From contig JALNYY010000067.1 of assembly GCA_023229605.1 (NCBI GenBank), positions 1 through 21,662 of the forward strand: 21,662 bases of DNA, in the 5' to 3' direction. A program made the position numbers and the translations under genes. The notes below the pieces were generated by a model. That model was not told where the DNA came from and did no database searches. It saw only the letters and a program-made list of their open reading frames with translations. This document shows positions 6,860 to 16,008 of this stretch, piece after piece; the stretch's first letter is position 1, and each line of letters opens with the position of its first letter. This DNA comes from Methylobacter sp. (GTDB lineage: Bacteria; Pseudomonadota; Gammaproteobacteria; Methylococcales; Methylomonadaceae).

Positions 6860-8848
6860 TCATCCGTTCATTTGTTGCTCCTTTAATAACTCTGCAAAAT
6901 CCTCAGCCGTTACCGGCTTGCTGGCGAAATATCCCTGATAGGTGTCGCAACCTTTCTTCCATAAAAAAACTAACTGTTCCTGCGTTTCCACGCCTTCCGC
7001 CAGGACTTTAAATCCCAGGATATGCCCCATTGCAATAATGGTGGCGGTAATTTCCATGTCGTCTTGAAGATGCGGAATATCGTCGATAAAACTCTTGTCT
7101 ATTTTCAGCACGTCTACAGGGAAGCGCTTGAGATAGGCCAGCGACGAATAACCGGTGCCGAAGTCGTCAATGGCGAGACGAATGCCCTGTGCGCGCAAAT
7201 TAGTCAGCACCTCTACCGCTTTATCCTGATTGTCCATTAGTCCGCTTTCGGTCATTTCCAATTCCAATTGCCCGGCCGGAAAACCGGTTTCGGCGAGCAC
7301 TTCCGCCACCAGCGCGTTAATGTCGCAACGGCGGAATTGCTGCGGCGATACATTGACGGCCAGGGTTAACGGCAAAAAACCGGATGCCAGCCAGCGCCGG
7401 CCTTGCCGGCAGGTTTCACGCAGCACCCACTCGCCAATGGCGATAATCAGGCCGGTTTCTTCGGCTATCGGAATAAAATCAATCGGCGCGATAAGCCCCT
7501 CGGTCGGACTTTGCCAGCGCACCAGCGCTTCGGCCCCTACGATCCGGCCGCTGGCAATATCTATTTGCGGTTGGTAAAAAACGCGCAGTTCCTGCAGTTC
7601 AATGGCCCGGCGCAAACGGCCTTCCAGCGCGATGCGCTTACGGACGGCAACGGTAAGCTCTTCGGAGAAATAGGCGAAGCAGCCGCGTCCGGCCTGTTTG
7701 GCTTCATACATGGCGGTATCGGCCTGCTCCATCAGCAGTTCCGGGTTGGTGCCGTGTTGCGGATATAGGCTGATGCCGATGCTGGCGCCGATCTGTATCT
7801 CCCTGCCCGGCTCATGGTCGGATTCATTGCTTTGGCGTAATTGAAAGGGCCGGCTTAAATCGGCGACGATTTCTTCCGCCACCCGTGCGGCATCTTCCGG
7901 GTGTGCAATATCTTCCAGCAGCACGATAAATTCATCGCCGCCCAGGCGCGCCACCATGTCCACATCGCGGAGCCGGGCCTGGATGCGCAATGCGACCTGC
8001 TGCAGCAGCTCATCCCCTGCGCCATGGCCCAGGCTGTCATTAACGGCTTTAAAGCGATCCAGATCGAGCATTAACAAGGCCAGTTGCTTGCCGCTGCGCC
8101 GCTCCACGTCTATGCCGTGCTTCAGGCGTTCCAGCAGCAAGCGCCGGTTGGGCAATTGCGTTAAAGGGTCTTGGGTTGCAAGCTGGTTGAGCTCGTCTTG
8201 CAGCCGGGCGCTGACCAGCGTAACCAAAATAAGCAGCCGGGTGGTGCCGGTCATAAAAAACAGGATGAAAAAGAATTTATCCGGTTGATTCTGTGCCAGC
8301 AGGTAACCGTTTGTAGCTACCGGCGTCACCATCAGGGTTATGATGCGGATAACATGAATGACGGCCTCTGCCCCGGTAAAGCCGATAAACAGATCGGTTT
8401 CCATGGTCAGGGCCGAGCTGCGCCGGCGCAGGACGTCGCGAACTGCGAATAAGATTATCAGTATCGTAAACACCGACATGATGATCTGCCTGGCCGGCAC
8501 GGACGGCCAAACGATCATGAATAAGCCGAGCAGCACCGAGGCCGACAGGACGAACAGGGCCGGCAACCACCATTGGCATCGAAGTCCAAAAAAACTGCGG
8601 ATGCCTGTCCAAAGGAAAATGCCGCCGGTCAGGGTCAGGGAGTTTGCGGCGACAATGGATAGTATGTCCGGAATAACTCCCCGCAGGCAAACTCCCAGGT
8701 ACCCGGTAAATAATGCCAAACAGGCGACAAGCCAGTGACGGGGCCCTCCAAGACCAGGGTGCCGGCGAACCGTTATCGCAAAAGCAATGGCAAAAACCAT
8801 ATAGACGATAAGAAGATTTATCAGTGATGTGAATAGATCAAATTCCAT
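6860..8848 (-). CDS. Membrane GGDEF-EAL cyclic-di-GMP turnover protein
   Basis: 662-aa bifunctional-type protein. Residues 1 to about 215 form a membrane domain with about six or seven hydrophobic helices and no periplasmic sensor domain of note. The GGDEF domain (about 225-395) has an intact active site RLGGDEF (303-307) and a product-inhibition I-site RDVD (294-297) exactly five residues before it. The EAL domain (about 408-655) keeps EALVRW (440-445), ELEMTES (529-535), DDFGTGYSSL (561-570) and KIDKSFI, so both synthesis and hydrolysis of c-di-GMP look possible. No clear Shine-Dalgarno precedes the ATG. Its 5' flank contains a decayed piece of a TonB-receptor gene, mirroring the intact receptor that precedes the neighbouring diguanylate cyclase. 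The input signal is unknown. Confidence 0.9.
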   Translation of the reverse strand: MEFDLFTSLINLLIVYMVFAIAFAITVRRHPGLGGPRHWLVACLALFTGYLGVCLRGVIPDILSIVAANSLTLTGGIFLWTGIRSFFGLRCQWWLPALFVLSASVLLGLFMIVWPSVPARQIIMSVFTILIILFAVRDVLRRRSSALTMETDLFIGFTGAEAVIHVIRIITLMVTPVATNGYLLAQNQPDKFFFILFFMTGTTRLLILVTLVSARLQDELNQLATQDPLTQLPNRRLLLERLKHGIDVERRSGKQLALLMLDLDRFKAVNDSLGHGAGDELLQQVALRIQARLRDVDMVARLGGDEFIVLLEDIAHPEDAARVAEEIVADLSRPFQLRQSNESDHEPGREIQIGASIGISLYPQHGTNPELLMEQADTAMYEAKQAGRGCFAYFSEELTVAVRKRIALEGRLRRAIELQELRVFYQPQIDIASGRIVGAEALVRWQSPTEGLIAPIDFIPIAEETGLIIAIGEWVLRETCRQGRRWLASGFLPLTLAVNVSPQQFRRCDINALVAEVLAETGFPAGQLELEMTESGLMDNQDKAVEVLTNLRAQGIRLAIDDFGTGYSSLAYLKRFPVDVLKIDKSFIDDIPHLQDDMEITATIIAMGHILGFKVLAEGVETQEQLVFLWKKGCDTYQGYFASKPVTAEDFAELLKEQQMNG

Positions 8849-8936
8849 AGACCGAAATTATTTTCCAATAGGTCTGATTGTCGGCCCGGATAAATCCATC
8901 CGTGCAACGTGATTGCAAAAGCGGTCTGAAAACCTG

Positions 8937-9010
8937 AACCGCCTAGCCATTAAAATTAAAGGGGCGTGGTGATGTTTTCGCCGTGTAAATACAAAGCCGG
9001 TTTCGCCCGT
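8937..9010 (-). pseudogene. Decayed fragment of a TonB-dependent receptor 3' end
   Basis: This stretch repeats the end of the intact TonB-receptor gene at 10907-10995. A 15-nt block (8946-8960) is identical to 10916-10930 and a 26-nt block (8968-8993) matches 10958-10983 with one mismatch. The two blocks are 7 nt apart here and 27 nt apart in the intact gene, so about 20 nt have been deleted. In the receptor these blocks encode VYLRGENIT and FNFNGA; here the frame is broken. The similarity runs up to the stop codon of the upstream diguanylate cyclase. It is most simply the remnant of a second receptor copy. Confidence 0.75.
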
Positions 9011-10860
9011 CATTGCGAAGCGAGTACCGCCCGATTGCGTCCCTGTTTCTTGGCGCAATACAAAGCCTCGTCTGCGGCTTTCACCAAAACATCAGGCGAC
9101 AGCCCTGCTCTCGGAACAATAGCCGCCACACCGATGCTGGCGGTTACCCGGCCGAACTCGGACATGTCGTGAGGCAACCCGAGTGCTTGCAGGGCTGCAC
9201 AGATTCTCCTTGCCATGTTGAGCGCGATGGCGCCATCGGCGGTCGGCGCAATGAATACGAATTCCTCGCCGCCGTAGCGCGCCACAAAATCACCGGTACG
9301 GCAGATGTTGGCAACCAGAATGCCTGCAATATTTCTCAGGCATTCATCCCCTTGTTGATGTCCGTAGTGATCGTTATATTTTTTGAACCAGTCGACATCA
9401 AGTATTGCCAGTGCAAGAGGTTGACCGACGCGTTCAGAACGATTCCACTCGCTTGTAAGCGTCTCATCGAAATGGCGGCGGTTGGCGATGCCGGTTAAGC
9501 CGTCGGTCGCACTCAAGGCTTCGAGTTTGCGGTTAAGTATTTGCAGCTCGGCGGTACGTTCGGCCACGCGGGCTTCCAGCACATGTTCGGAGGATTTCAG
9601 GTTTATGACCAGGAGTTGCTGCGCCTCCAGCGCTTCTCTTTGGGCTTTCTCTTTTTCCCTGCGAATAATGTTAAACCGGTCAGCCAGGGCAAAGGCCAGC
9701 AGCAGCATTTCCATGGCCGAGCCGAACTGCCATGCGTTAATGGTGAATATATTGGTGGGCAGTGCTCCCAAAGCCGCCATAATGCCGATGACGCCGCCAA
9801 TACAAAACAAGGCGAAAGCCCCTGCAAAGAAGTAAGCGCTGCGCTGACGCTTGAAGGCGCAGTATAAGGCGATACCGATAATCAGCATCAGCGTGACGCC
9901 GTAAAGCAGTACGGCAAATTTGACGAAGGTTTGGAACGAAATGACGAATACAATCGGGAAAATCAGGAAGAAAACCGAGAGAAACTTTAGCAGCCGGTCG
10001 AAGGCCGGAATAACCTTACCCGTGTTCAGCATGTATCGGGCGAAAGCCAGCAAGGCCGCGAGCGTGAGCGAATAGCCGGTGACTGTTGACGTGACCGACC
10101 ACAGCGGAGAGTTATGCCACAGAAATTCTTTGAACAACCCGTTTTGCGAAGCTATGGAAAACGCCGTGCAGGTGACGAAGTTGACATACAGCAGATAAAT
10201 GACATCCCGGAGCGCAACGAACAGCAGCAGGTTGAATAAAACCATCGCCGTCACCATGCCGAAATACCATGCCTGACCGATATAGTCGTTGCGCTCGTAC
10301 GCGTGAAAAGCCGGAGGCTCCCACAATCGGGCCGGAATAACGATAGGGGTTTTGGATTGAAAACGCAGGTAATACACTTGTTCGGAATCGGCGGGCAGGG
10401 TCACGGGAAAGACAAAGTACCGGTTTTTAAGGGGACGCGTCGCAAAGGGCATGACGCTGCCGGTGGTTAGCGATTGATACGCGCCGTTCGCGACCGGTTG
10501 ATGAAACTGGATGGTTCCAAGGCGTGCGTAGCCGATTTCCAGCATCCGTTCTATGGGGTGGTTATTGGTGTTGCGCAAAGTCAGGCGTAACCAGTAAGCG
10601 GAATCGGTGTAACCAAAATTAAGGGAAACCGCCGACGCTTGGCCGGCTTTGAAGCGGTCAGCCACGTCAGGCTTTTGTATGTCATCCAGCGTTAATGTCC
10701 GGCCGGGATCTTCAAGAACGGCAAAGTATTGGATCAGCGAAACCGGCGATTGGTCAAGCCGATTGGCGTCCAGCACCGTGTCCGCAGCAAAGATGGCGGG
10801 CGTCAACAACTGCAAACCCAGCAGGAGCAGAAAAGTTAAATGTCGGCGCTTCCTGTTCAT
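9010..10860 (-). CDS. 7TM-DISM diguanylate cyclase (exported sensor domain, GGEEF)
   Basis: 616-aa inner-membrane sensor. After a signal peptide (residues 1-25, ending PAIFA) comes a 7TMR-DISM extracellular domain (about 30-180, with YWLRLTLRN), a seven-helix DISM membrane domain (about 190-400), a short coiled coil (about 402-448) and a GGDEF domain (about 450-612). The active site reads RYGGEEF (530-534) and an I-site RTGD (521-524) lies five residues before, so it should make c-di-GMP with product inhibition. The frame is open to 10956, but I place the start at 10860, where the ATG begins a signal peptide and AAGG sits 9 nt before it; the longer version would run into the receptor gene. 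It follows the TonB receptor by 19 bp, so receptor and cyclase are probably co-transcribed. DISM domains usually bind carbohydrates or other small ligands; the ligand here is unknown. Confidence 0.9.
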   Translation of the reverse strand: MNRKRRHLTFLLLLGLQLLTPAIFAADTVLDANRLDQSPVSLIQYFAVLEDPGRTLTLDDIQKPDVADRFKAGQASAVSLNFGYTDSAYWLRLTLRNTNNHPIERMLEIGYARLGTIQFHQPVANGAYQSLTTGSVMPFATRPLKNRYFVFPVTLPADSEQVYYLRFQSKTPIVIPARLWEPPAFHAYERNDYIGQAWYFGMVTAMVLFNLLLFVALRDVIYLLYVNFVTCTAFSIASQNGLFKEFLWHNSPLWSVTSTVTGYSLTLAALLAFARYMLNTGKVIPAFDRLLKFLSVFFLIFPIVFVISFQTFVKFAVLLYGVTLMLIIGIALYCAFKRQRSAYFFAGAFALFCIGGVIGIMAALGALPTNIFTINAWQFGSAMEMLLLAFALADRFNIIRREKEKAQREALEAQQLLVINLKSSEHVLEARVAERTAELQILNRKLEALSATDGLTGIANRRHFDETLTSEWNRSERVGQPLALAILDVDWFKKYNDHYGHQQGDECLRNIAGILVANICRTGDFVARYGGEEFVFIAPTADGAIALNMARRICAALQALGLPHDMSEFGRVTASIGVAAIVPRAGLSPDVLVKAADEALYCAKKQGRNRAVLASQ

Positions 10861-10879
10861 TGTTTCATACCTTATACGG

Positions 10880-12769
10880 CTAAAAACCGGTACGCAATCC
10901 CAGATAAACCGCCGCGCCATTAAAATTAAAATCATAAATTTCCGGGGTGCGTTCATCGGTGATGTTTTCGCCGCGTAAATACACGTCCGTTTTCGGCGTT
11001 ATCTGGTATTTTAGCTGGGCATTAACGCGAGGGGCTGAATGGGCTCTGAGTTTATTGGCTATATCAAACCAAAAGCCGCTATGGACGGTTAGTTCCAGCC
11101 GTAACTTTAACGGCTGCAATAATTGCACTTCATTCCAGAATACACTCTGGTGTTCGGGCCGGGACGGTACGAATAATTGGGTAACCGGATTTTTGGCATG
11201 CATATAACTGTAATTTAAACCGCTTTCCCATGCGCCGGTCCAGCGGTGTTGCGACTGCATTTCCGCCCCCCAGACATCGGCTTCTTGGATATTGCCCGCC
11301 TTGGATATACCGGTGTTTGGGTTCAACTGCATGGTAATCATTTGCCGATAATTTTGATAATAGCCGCTTACCTTGATTTCACTGCCGCGCACCGGATGCC
11401 AGCCCCAGCCGATTTCGCCGCCGGCATTATGTTCCCCCTGCAAGGCTGCGTTGCCGAATACAGGGTTCATTAATTCGCTGACGCCGGGCTGGCGATAGCC
11501 GGTGCCGCCGTTAACCCAGACATTCATATTTTGCGGCAATGACCGGTTCGCGCCCAGAGAAAACACCTGGCGATCGCCATAAGTGTCGCCATGATCGAAA
11601 CGCGTATCGGCGCTCCATTGCCAGGCGCCGATGACCAATTCCCCCCGCACATTGGGGCTGACCACTGTTTGTGCAGCCGGCAACCCCAACACCTGCTGCT
11701 GTTGGGTGTTAATTCCCCATACCAGCAACGCCTGATCCTGATTATCGCCGTTCAGCGCTAGGCGATGGGTGTTTTTCCAGTCCAGCATGAATAACTGGCT
11801 GGTCATTGAAAACGGTTTAATTAAAGTCGTCTCCATATTTTGCCGATCTTGAGTAAAGCCAAACTGTAGCGAACTGTTCCAGTGCGGCGCCAAATCGTAT
11901 TGGCCGTGCAACTGCGCCACCCAGGTTTCATTCATCAGCTTGCCCCGCTTATCGTCCACCCAGCGTGTTACGCGGCTGGGCAATATCAAGCCGGGACCGT
12001 CGATGCCTTCATGGGTGCGCACAAAATATAATGAAGCGTCCAGGCCGCCCCGGCTGAACTCCTTAAACCAATTACCCGAGGCATGGGTCATGCCGAAGTT
12101 ATCGCGCTCTGTACCGTTTTGCGCCTGGCTGATGCCGTTAAAAACATCGCTGCGCCCGACCACTGCCGAGAAATTGCCCGCCTGGGTCGTCAGGCCGCTA
12201 CCGGCAACGCTACGCACGGTGTCGTAACTGCCCCCTTCGACCCGCAAAAAGTTATCCTTTTCCTGCATATGCCGGGTTTGCAAATGAATGGCGCCTCCGA
12301 GGGTTCGACTGCCGTGCCGTTCACCGCCTGAGCCTCGCGTCACCGTTACCCGGTCTAAAGCATCAAGCGAGTAGTGGCTCAATGAGTAAAACCCGGCAAA
12401 ATTGCCGAACAAGGGTACGCCATCCAACGTGACCAGCCCTTGTCCGCCGCTGGCCCCGCGTAAACTGATGCCGGTCGGCATCTGCCCGCTACCCTGGTTG
12501 AGCATTAAGCCGCCCTGGCTTCGTAACACGCCGTTTAGATTGGGCATCCCGGTGGCCTGTAATTCGTCCCGGTTTAATTGATTGCGCATGCGCGGCTGCT
12601 CAATTAATTCCGGATAAATGCTGTCATCGTAAACAGTCATAGGCGTTAACGTAACCTTGTCATTGCCTACGGGATTCAGGGAAGGGACAGACTTTTTGTC
12701 GGCTATTGCGATGGTCGATAGGCACAGTAAAAAACCACCCAGCGCCACGGAAATATTTAGTGAAGACAT
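10880..12769 (-). CDS. TonB-dependent outer-membrane receptor
   Basis: 629-aa outer-membrane transporter energised by TonB. Signal peptide residues 1-23; a TonB-box-like TLTPMTV at about 40-46; plug domain about 50-170 with GISLRGASGG, VTLDGVPLFG and VTVTRGSGG; then a 22-strand-type barrel ending in the expected aromatic C-terminus (YLGLRTGF). Late barrel motif GENITDERTPEIY is typical of the family. The plug lacks any obvious cysteine- or histidine-rich metal site. It is shorter than many siderophore receptors and of roughly cobalamin-receptor size, but the substrate cannot be assigned. It begins 23 bp after the preceding exported-protein gene and ends 19 bp before the DISM cyclase, so the three likely form one transcript. 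The extreme 3' end is duplicated as a fragment near 8.95 kb. Confidence 0.92.
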   Translation of the reverse strand: MSSLNISVALGGFLLCLSTIAIADKKSVPSLNPVGNDKVTLTPMTVYDDSIYPELIEQPRMRNQLNRDELQATGMPNLNGVLRSQGGLMLNQGSGQMPTGISLRGASGGQGLVTLDGVPLFGNFAGFYSLSHYSLDALDRVTVTRGSGGERHGSRTLGGAIHLQTRHMQEKDNFLRVEGGSYDTVRSVAGSGLTTQAGNFSAVVGRSDVFNGISQAQNGTERDNFGMTHASGNWFKEFSRGGLDASLYFVRTHEGIDGPGLILPSRVTRWVDDKRGKLMNETWVAQLHGQYDLAPHWNSSLQFGFTQDRQNMETTLIKPFSMTSQLFMLDWKNTHRLALNGDNQDQALLVWGINTQQQQVLGLPAAQTVVSPNVRGELVIGAWQWSADTRFDHGDTYGDRQVFSLGANRSLPQNMNVWVNGGTGYRQPGVSELMNPVFGNAALQGEHNAGGEIGWGWHPVRGSEIKVSGYYQNYRQMITMQLNPNTGISKAGNIQEADVWGAEMQSQHRWTGAWESGLNYSYMHAKNPVTQLFVPSRPEHQSVFWNEVQLLQPLKLRLELTVHSGFWFDIANKLRAHSAPRVNAQLKYQITPKTDVYLRGENITDERTPEIYDFNFNGAAVYLGLRTGF

Positions 12770-12792
12770 GTTTTTCCGGTAGTTAACTTGAG

Positions 12793-13905
12793 TTATGGCG
12801 CTTGTTGCGCTTGGGGCTGCTGCTGTTTGCCGGCTATCAGAATGCGCGCAAGTCGGCGCAGTCCATCAGACGAAATATCCAGACCAAACGGCGCGCCCAG
12901 TCTTTCAAGTTCGTAAATCGCATCGGTCGCCGCTATAAAGGTTATATAGCGCAAGCCCTGTATGCCCGGCAATTCGTTGGCGATGGTTTTTAAGGCCGGC
13001 GCCAGACGCCCCCAGGTATCGGTAAAAAATACCCTAACCGGATCGGCAGTATCCGCATCATGTTCTTTTAAGCCGGCCTGGAAGGCCGCGCGGGAATCCA
13101 TCAAAATTCCCATCAGGGTTTCACGCAGTTCCGGCGATTTTGTATCCGCGGCGGCCTGTTCGATAGCTGAGTTCAAAAACGCCTCCCATTCCCGCCAAGC
13201 GGATTGCCATTGTTTTTGTTCGGACTCGCTAAAGGCCGCGGCAGGCTTGGCAACAACTCTTTTGGCAGGGGCATTGAAATCGAGCTTAATGCCGATGCCG
13301 GCATCTCCTGCCTTAATGTTGCCGAATCTGAGTGACTTGAGTATCTCTTTTGCTTCCGCCGCATTATCCTTCGGTAAAAAATGCGCCAGCGTTTGTTCGA
13401 TATTGCCGCGGGATTCGTTTAAATTAATTTTTACTCCGGCAAGTTTGGGTTCGGCAAAGCGATTGATTAAATCCTGAAGCTTGTTGATGGTCAGGTGGCG
13501 GCCTTCATGATCATAGGCTGTCGCGCTGGTGATCGGAAAGCTCAGCATGGAATGTCCGGAATCCAGCGTCGGCTGTTGAAAAGTTTCCAACACCCCGGCC
13601 CATTCCAGGACAGTTAAGCATTGTCCGCCGAGGCCGGTCCCGAACCGGGCCTGCACCTCGTTTAACAGCCGGATTTGGCCGTTTTTACCACTAACATCAG
13701 GATTGGAAAGCCTTAGATAACTGCATCCCTGGCTGTCATTCCACAGTTCGGCGGAATTGTTTTTGCCGGTATACAGCTGGGAAACCAACACTTTTTTAAT
13801 AAGACTGTAATCAATTTGCAACGGGACGCTGAGTTGGTCGGCGGCGCTGTTTTTTGCATACAGCAGCAATAGTCCGAATATGGACACGATGAAAGTCTTA
13901 TGCAT
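12793..13905 (-). CDS. Exported protein of unknown function, TonB-receptor partner
   Basis: 370-aa protein with a signal peptide (residues 1-21, ending NSA) and no membrane helix afterwards, so probably periplasmic or surface-exposed. The ATG has a strong Shine-Dalgarno (AGGAGA). Residues about 25-215 are beta-rich with alternating hydrophobics, two cysteines (Cys61, Cys96) that could form a disulfide, and a PLQIDYSLIKKVL start that loosely recalls lipid-binding TULIP/DUF4403-type proteins; this likeness is weak. Residues about 220-340 are helical with several Trp, and the tail is Gln/Pro-rich (QQQPQAQQAP). It lies immediately upstream of the TonB receptor (23 bp) as the first gene of the likely operon, so it may capture or process the receptor's substrate. 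I do not recognise a named family. The 91-bp gap before it is AT-rich but shows no convincing promoter. Confidence 0.8.
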   Translation of the reverse strand: MHKTFIVSIFGLLLLYAKNSAADQLSVPLQIDYSLIKKVLVSQLYTGKNNSAELWNDSQGCSYLRLSNPDVSGKNGQIRLLNEVQARFGTGLGGQCLTVLEWAGVLETFQQPTLDSGHSMLSFPITSATAYDHEGRHLTINKLQDLINRFAEPKLAGVKINLNESRGNIEQTLAHFLPKDNAAEAKEILKSLRFGNIKAGDAGIGIKLDFNAPAKRVVAKPAAAFSESEQKQWQSAWREWEAFLNSAIEQAAADTKSPELRETLMGILMDSRAAFQAGLKEHDADTADPVRVFFTDTWGRLAPALKTIANELPGIQGLRYITFIAATDAIYELERLGAPFGLDISSDGLRRLARILIAGKQQQPQAQQAP

Positions 13906-13996
13906 GATTCTCTCCTAACAAGAAGGGTATATTACGGTAATAATTAATGCGAATCTATTTTGTTCCAACAATCGGTTGAGGAATAACAAGCTCTGT

Positions 13997-15841
13997 CTAT
14001 ATGGGCTCCGGCTGTTTCTCGGGTATGTATTTGGGGCGGGTAAACTGGCGGCCCATGAATAAATCATTACTGACGATAGACACATCGTCCAGCCAGCGCG
14101 CCGATAGCTGGCAGGTTTCCGAATAAGGCGGCTCTTTGCACATATCCACAGTTCCGTCAGCCGACACATTAAAATGCAGGCCCGGCAATGGCCGCACGCG
14201 CATGTTCGGCAAAGGCGCGGTGTAGTCCATGATGCTCGGGTCATTGAAATTGAGCAGATTAAGCAGCAGCTTGGGTACTTGAAAAAGCGGCAGGCTGCCG
14301 ATTTTAAGCGGCCCGCGTTTGCCGTCGATAATAAGCATCGGCGTGCTCACGTAGGTTTTGAACATGGTTGGCGTAAAGTCGCTGCGATTGGCCGTCAATA
14401 TGCCCGATTCGACATAACCAGCAAAATTTTCACCCAAAAAAGGCAGGTGGTCGCCGAATACCACGATAATGCCTTCCGGGTCGCGTTTGCGCAGTTCATG
14501 GATAAATGTCATCAATTCCCGCGATTTGTAATAAATCGTGTTGGCGTAGGCCGGTACTTCCTCGACTGTGGACGGGGAGCTGATTTTATCGGGCCGGCTT
14601 TCGCTTAACGGATAATTCCAGTGCCCGAAATAGGTCACGATATAGTCCAGAACCGGTTGTTTGGCATCCAGTGACCCTGATATTTTTTCCAGCACTTGGC
14701 GGTATAAGGTGCTGTCGGACATGAATTCCCGATTCATGTCATCCTGAACAAAATCCTGCAACGACCAGTAAGTTTGGAAGCCCATGCGTTTATAAGCATT
14801 GGCGCGGTTCCAGAACACCGGCACATTCGGATGCGAGGCGATGGTGCGATAGCCCTTCTCGGCAAGAAGATGGGGTAAACAAGGCACATCATTAAGCAAC
14901 TGGCGTTCGAATTTGACCGCGTTCTTGACTACCGGAAATCCGCATAACACCTCAAACTCGGAATTGGCGGTAAAACCGCCGAACACCGGCGCCAGCGCAT
15001 GTGAGTATCCGGCGCTCTTCCATAGCTCGCGGAATTCGGGCGAAAGAGGGTTTTGTTTGTACTTGGCTTTTTTCAGTTCGTTGGGGTCCCAGAAAGACTC
15101 CAGCAACACAATATGAATGTTGCGCGGCGTAAACGCCGTGTCAACAGCCTCTTTTTGTTGCACGACCGCCAGGGATGCCGGAAGTGTCGTAACCGGCAGG
15201 AACCCGAAACGGCCGGCGGCGAGTAATTTATCGGCTGCTTGCTGGGCCATATCGGCATCCGGAATCACATCGGCTGCCGCAAAATAACGCGCGTTTTCCA
15301 ATAGCGTGTATAGCGTAGCGCCGCGCCACACATAATTGGAACGTTGATCCCATACCGAGTTGCCAAAGTAACCATCCAGAGGGCCCAGTATGGCGTCGGG
15401 TTTATAGACCACGGTGATGCCGAGCAGAATAACAACCAGACTGGCGAGATAAGCGCTCCAATGGCGCATCGAAAAATTGAACAATATCAGGCTTGCAATG
15501 GCGGCCAGCGGTATGGCGGCGGCAAAAAAACGCCAGCCATCCAGTATCAACAGCAGCGATTGCAGGGCAAAAATATCATCCGGCATAATCGGCCCGCCAA
15601 AAAACGATATTTTTACCGCGTTACCGACATACAACAATCCCATTAGCAGGGCGTGAATCACCAGGAAAATCCATACCCGTTTCGACAAGGCATAAAGCAC
15701 ATAAGCGGCAACCAGTTGCAGCAGGTAATCGTAAGGCACTGATGCGGGTAATATTTGGACATCGAATTTTAAAGCGCTGATCAGGTAGTACAACGCATAA
15801 AGCACTGTCGTAGAGAGTAGCGGTAACAATTTCAATAGCAT
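13997..15841 (-). CDS. Phosphoglycerol transferase / LTA-synthase-type sulfatase-fold membrane protein (MdoB-like)
   Basis: 614-aa inner-membrane enzyme with about five N-terminal helices (residues 1-155) and a periplasmic alkaline-phosphatase/sulfatase-fold domain (about 230-560). Catalytic features of the LtaS/MdoB group are present: LLESFWD (Glu248 metal ligand), GGFTANSEFE (Thr291 nucleophile) and VFGDHLP (Asp464/His465). In Gram-negatives such enzymes move phosphoglycerol from phosphatidylglycerol to periplasmic glucans; the acceptor here is inferred only. The frame is open to 16021, overlapping the divergent Fae gene, but the extra 60 codons are not membrane-like and cover both candidate promoters, so I place the start at the ATG at 15841, which begins with a hydrophobic helix. 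The Shine-Dalgarno is poor there. Confidence 0.87.
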   Translation of the reverse strand: MLLKLLPLLSTTVLYALYYLISALKFDVQILPASVPYDYLLQLVAAYVLYALSKRVWIFLVIHALLMGLLYVGNAVKISFFGGPIMPDDIFALQSLLLILDGWRFFAAAIPLAAIASLILFNFSMRHWSAYLASLVVILLGITVVYKPDAILGPLDGYFGNSVWDQRSNYVWRGATLYTLLENARYFAAADVIPDADMAQQAADKLLAAGRFGFLPVTTLPASLAVVQQKEAVDTAFTPRNIHIVLLESFWDPNELKKAKYKQNPLSPEFRELWKSAGYSHALAPVFGGFTANSEFEVLCGFPVVKNAVKFERQLLNDVPCLPHLLAEKGYRTIASHPNVPVFWNRANAYKRMGFQTYWSLQDFVQDDMNREFMSDSTLYRQVLEKISGSLDAKQPVLDYIVTYFGHWNYPLSESRPDKISSPSTVEEVPAYANTIYYKSRELMTFIHELRKRDPEGIIVVFGDHLPFLGENFAGYVESGILTANRSDFTPTMFKTYVSTPMLIIDGKRGPLKIGSLPLFQVPKLLLNLLNFNDPSIMDYTAPLPNMRVRPLPGLHFNVSADGTVDMCKEPPYSETCQLSARWLDDVSIVSNDLFMGRQFTRPKYIPEKQPEPI

Positions 15842-15886
15842 TAAGGCTGCTGGGGATCTGTTTGGGATGAGTAGTGCGCTGATTTT

Positions 15887-15916
15887 ATCATAGAATTTAC
15901 CCCGTCCCGCTGTACA
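15887..15916 (-). promoter_or_regulatory. Candidate sigma-70 promoter for the phosphoglycerol transferase
   Basis: On the minus strand TGTACA (15911-15916) and TATGAT (15887-15892) are 18 bp apart, about 45 bp before the chosen ATG. The -10 matches 5 of 6 and the -35 4 of 6. It supports the shorter start at 15841. Confidence 0.4.
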
Positions 15917-15945
15917 GCAGTGCAGGCTGAACTTAGCCCCGCATC

Positions 15946-15975
15946 TTGCGCCTCCCGCTTCATCCGGCATAGAAT
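15946..15975 (+). promoter_or_regulatory. Candidate sigma-70 promoter for the Fae paralogue
   Basis: TTGCGC (15946-15951) and TAGAAT (15970-15975) are 18 bp apart and about 33 bp before the Fae start. The -10 matches 5 of 6, the -35 only 3 of 6. It is back-to-back with the divergent promoter. Confidence 0.4.
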
Positions 15976-16008
15976 GTCTATTTTTCTTATTCTTTTTGGG
16001 GTTAAGCA

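Noticed and set aside
8858..9058. Minus-strand ORF of 66 codons
   Set aside because: Overlaps the cyclase 3' end and the receptor remnant; its likeness to the sequence upstream of 10860 comes from the duplicated receptor DNA, not from a gene.
10861..10956. Longer N-terminus for the DISM cyclase
   Set aside because: Would run into the TonB-receptor coding end and hide the clear signal peptide that starts at 10860.
13906..13996. Fur box upstream of the TonB operon
   Set aside because: The AT-rich stretch AATAATTAATGCGAAT was compared with the Fur consensus and matched poorly.
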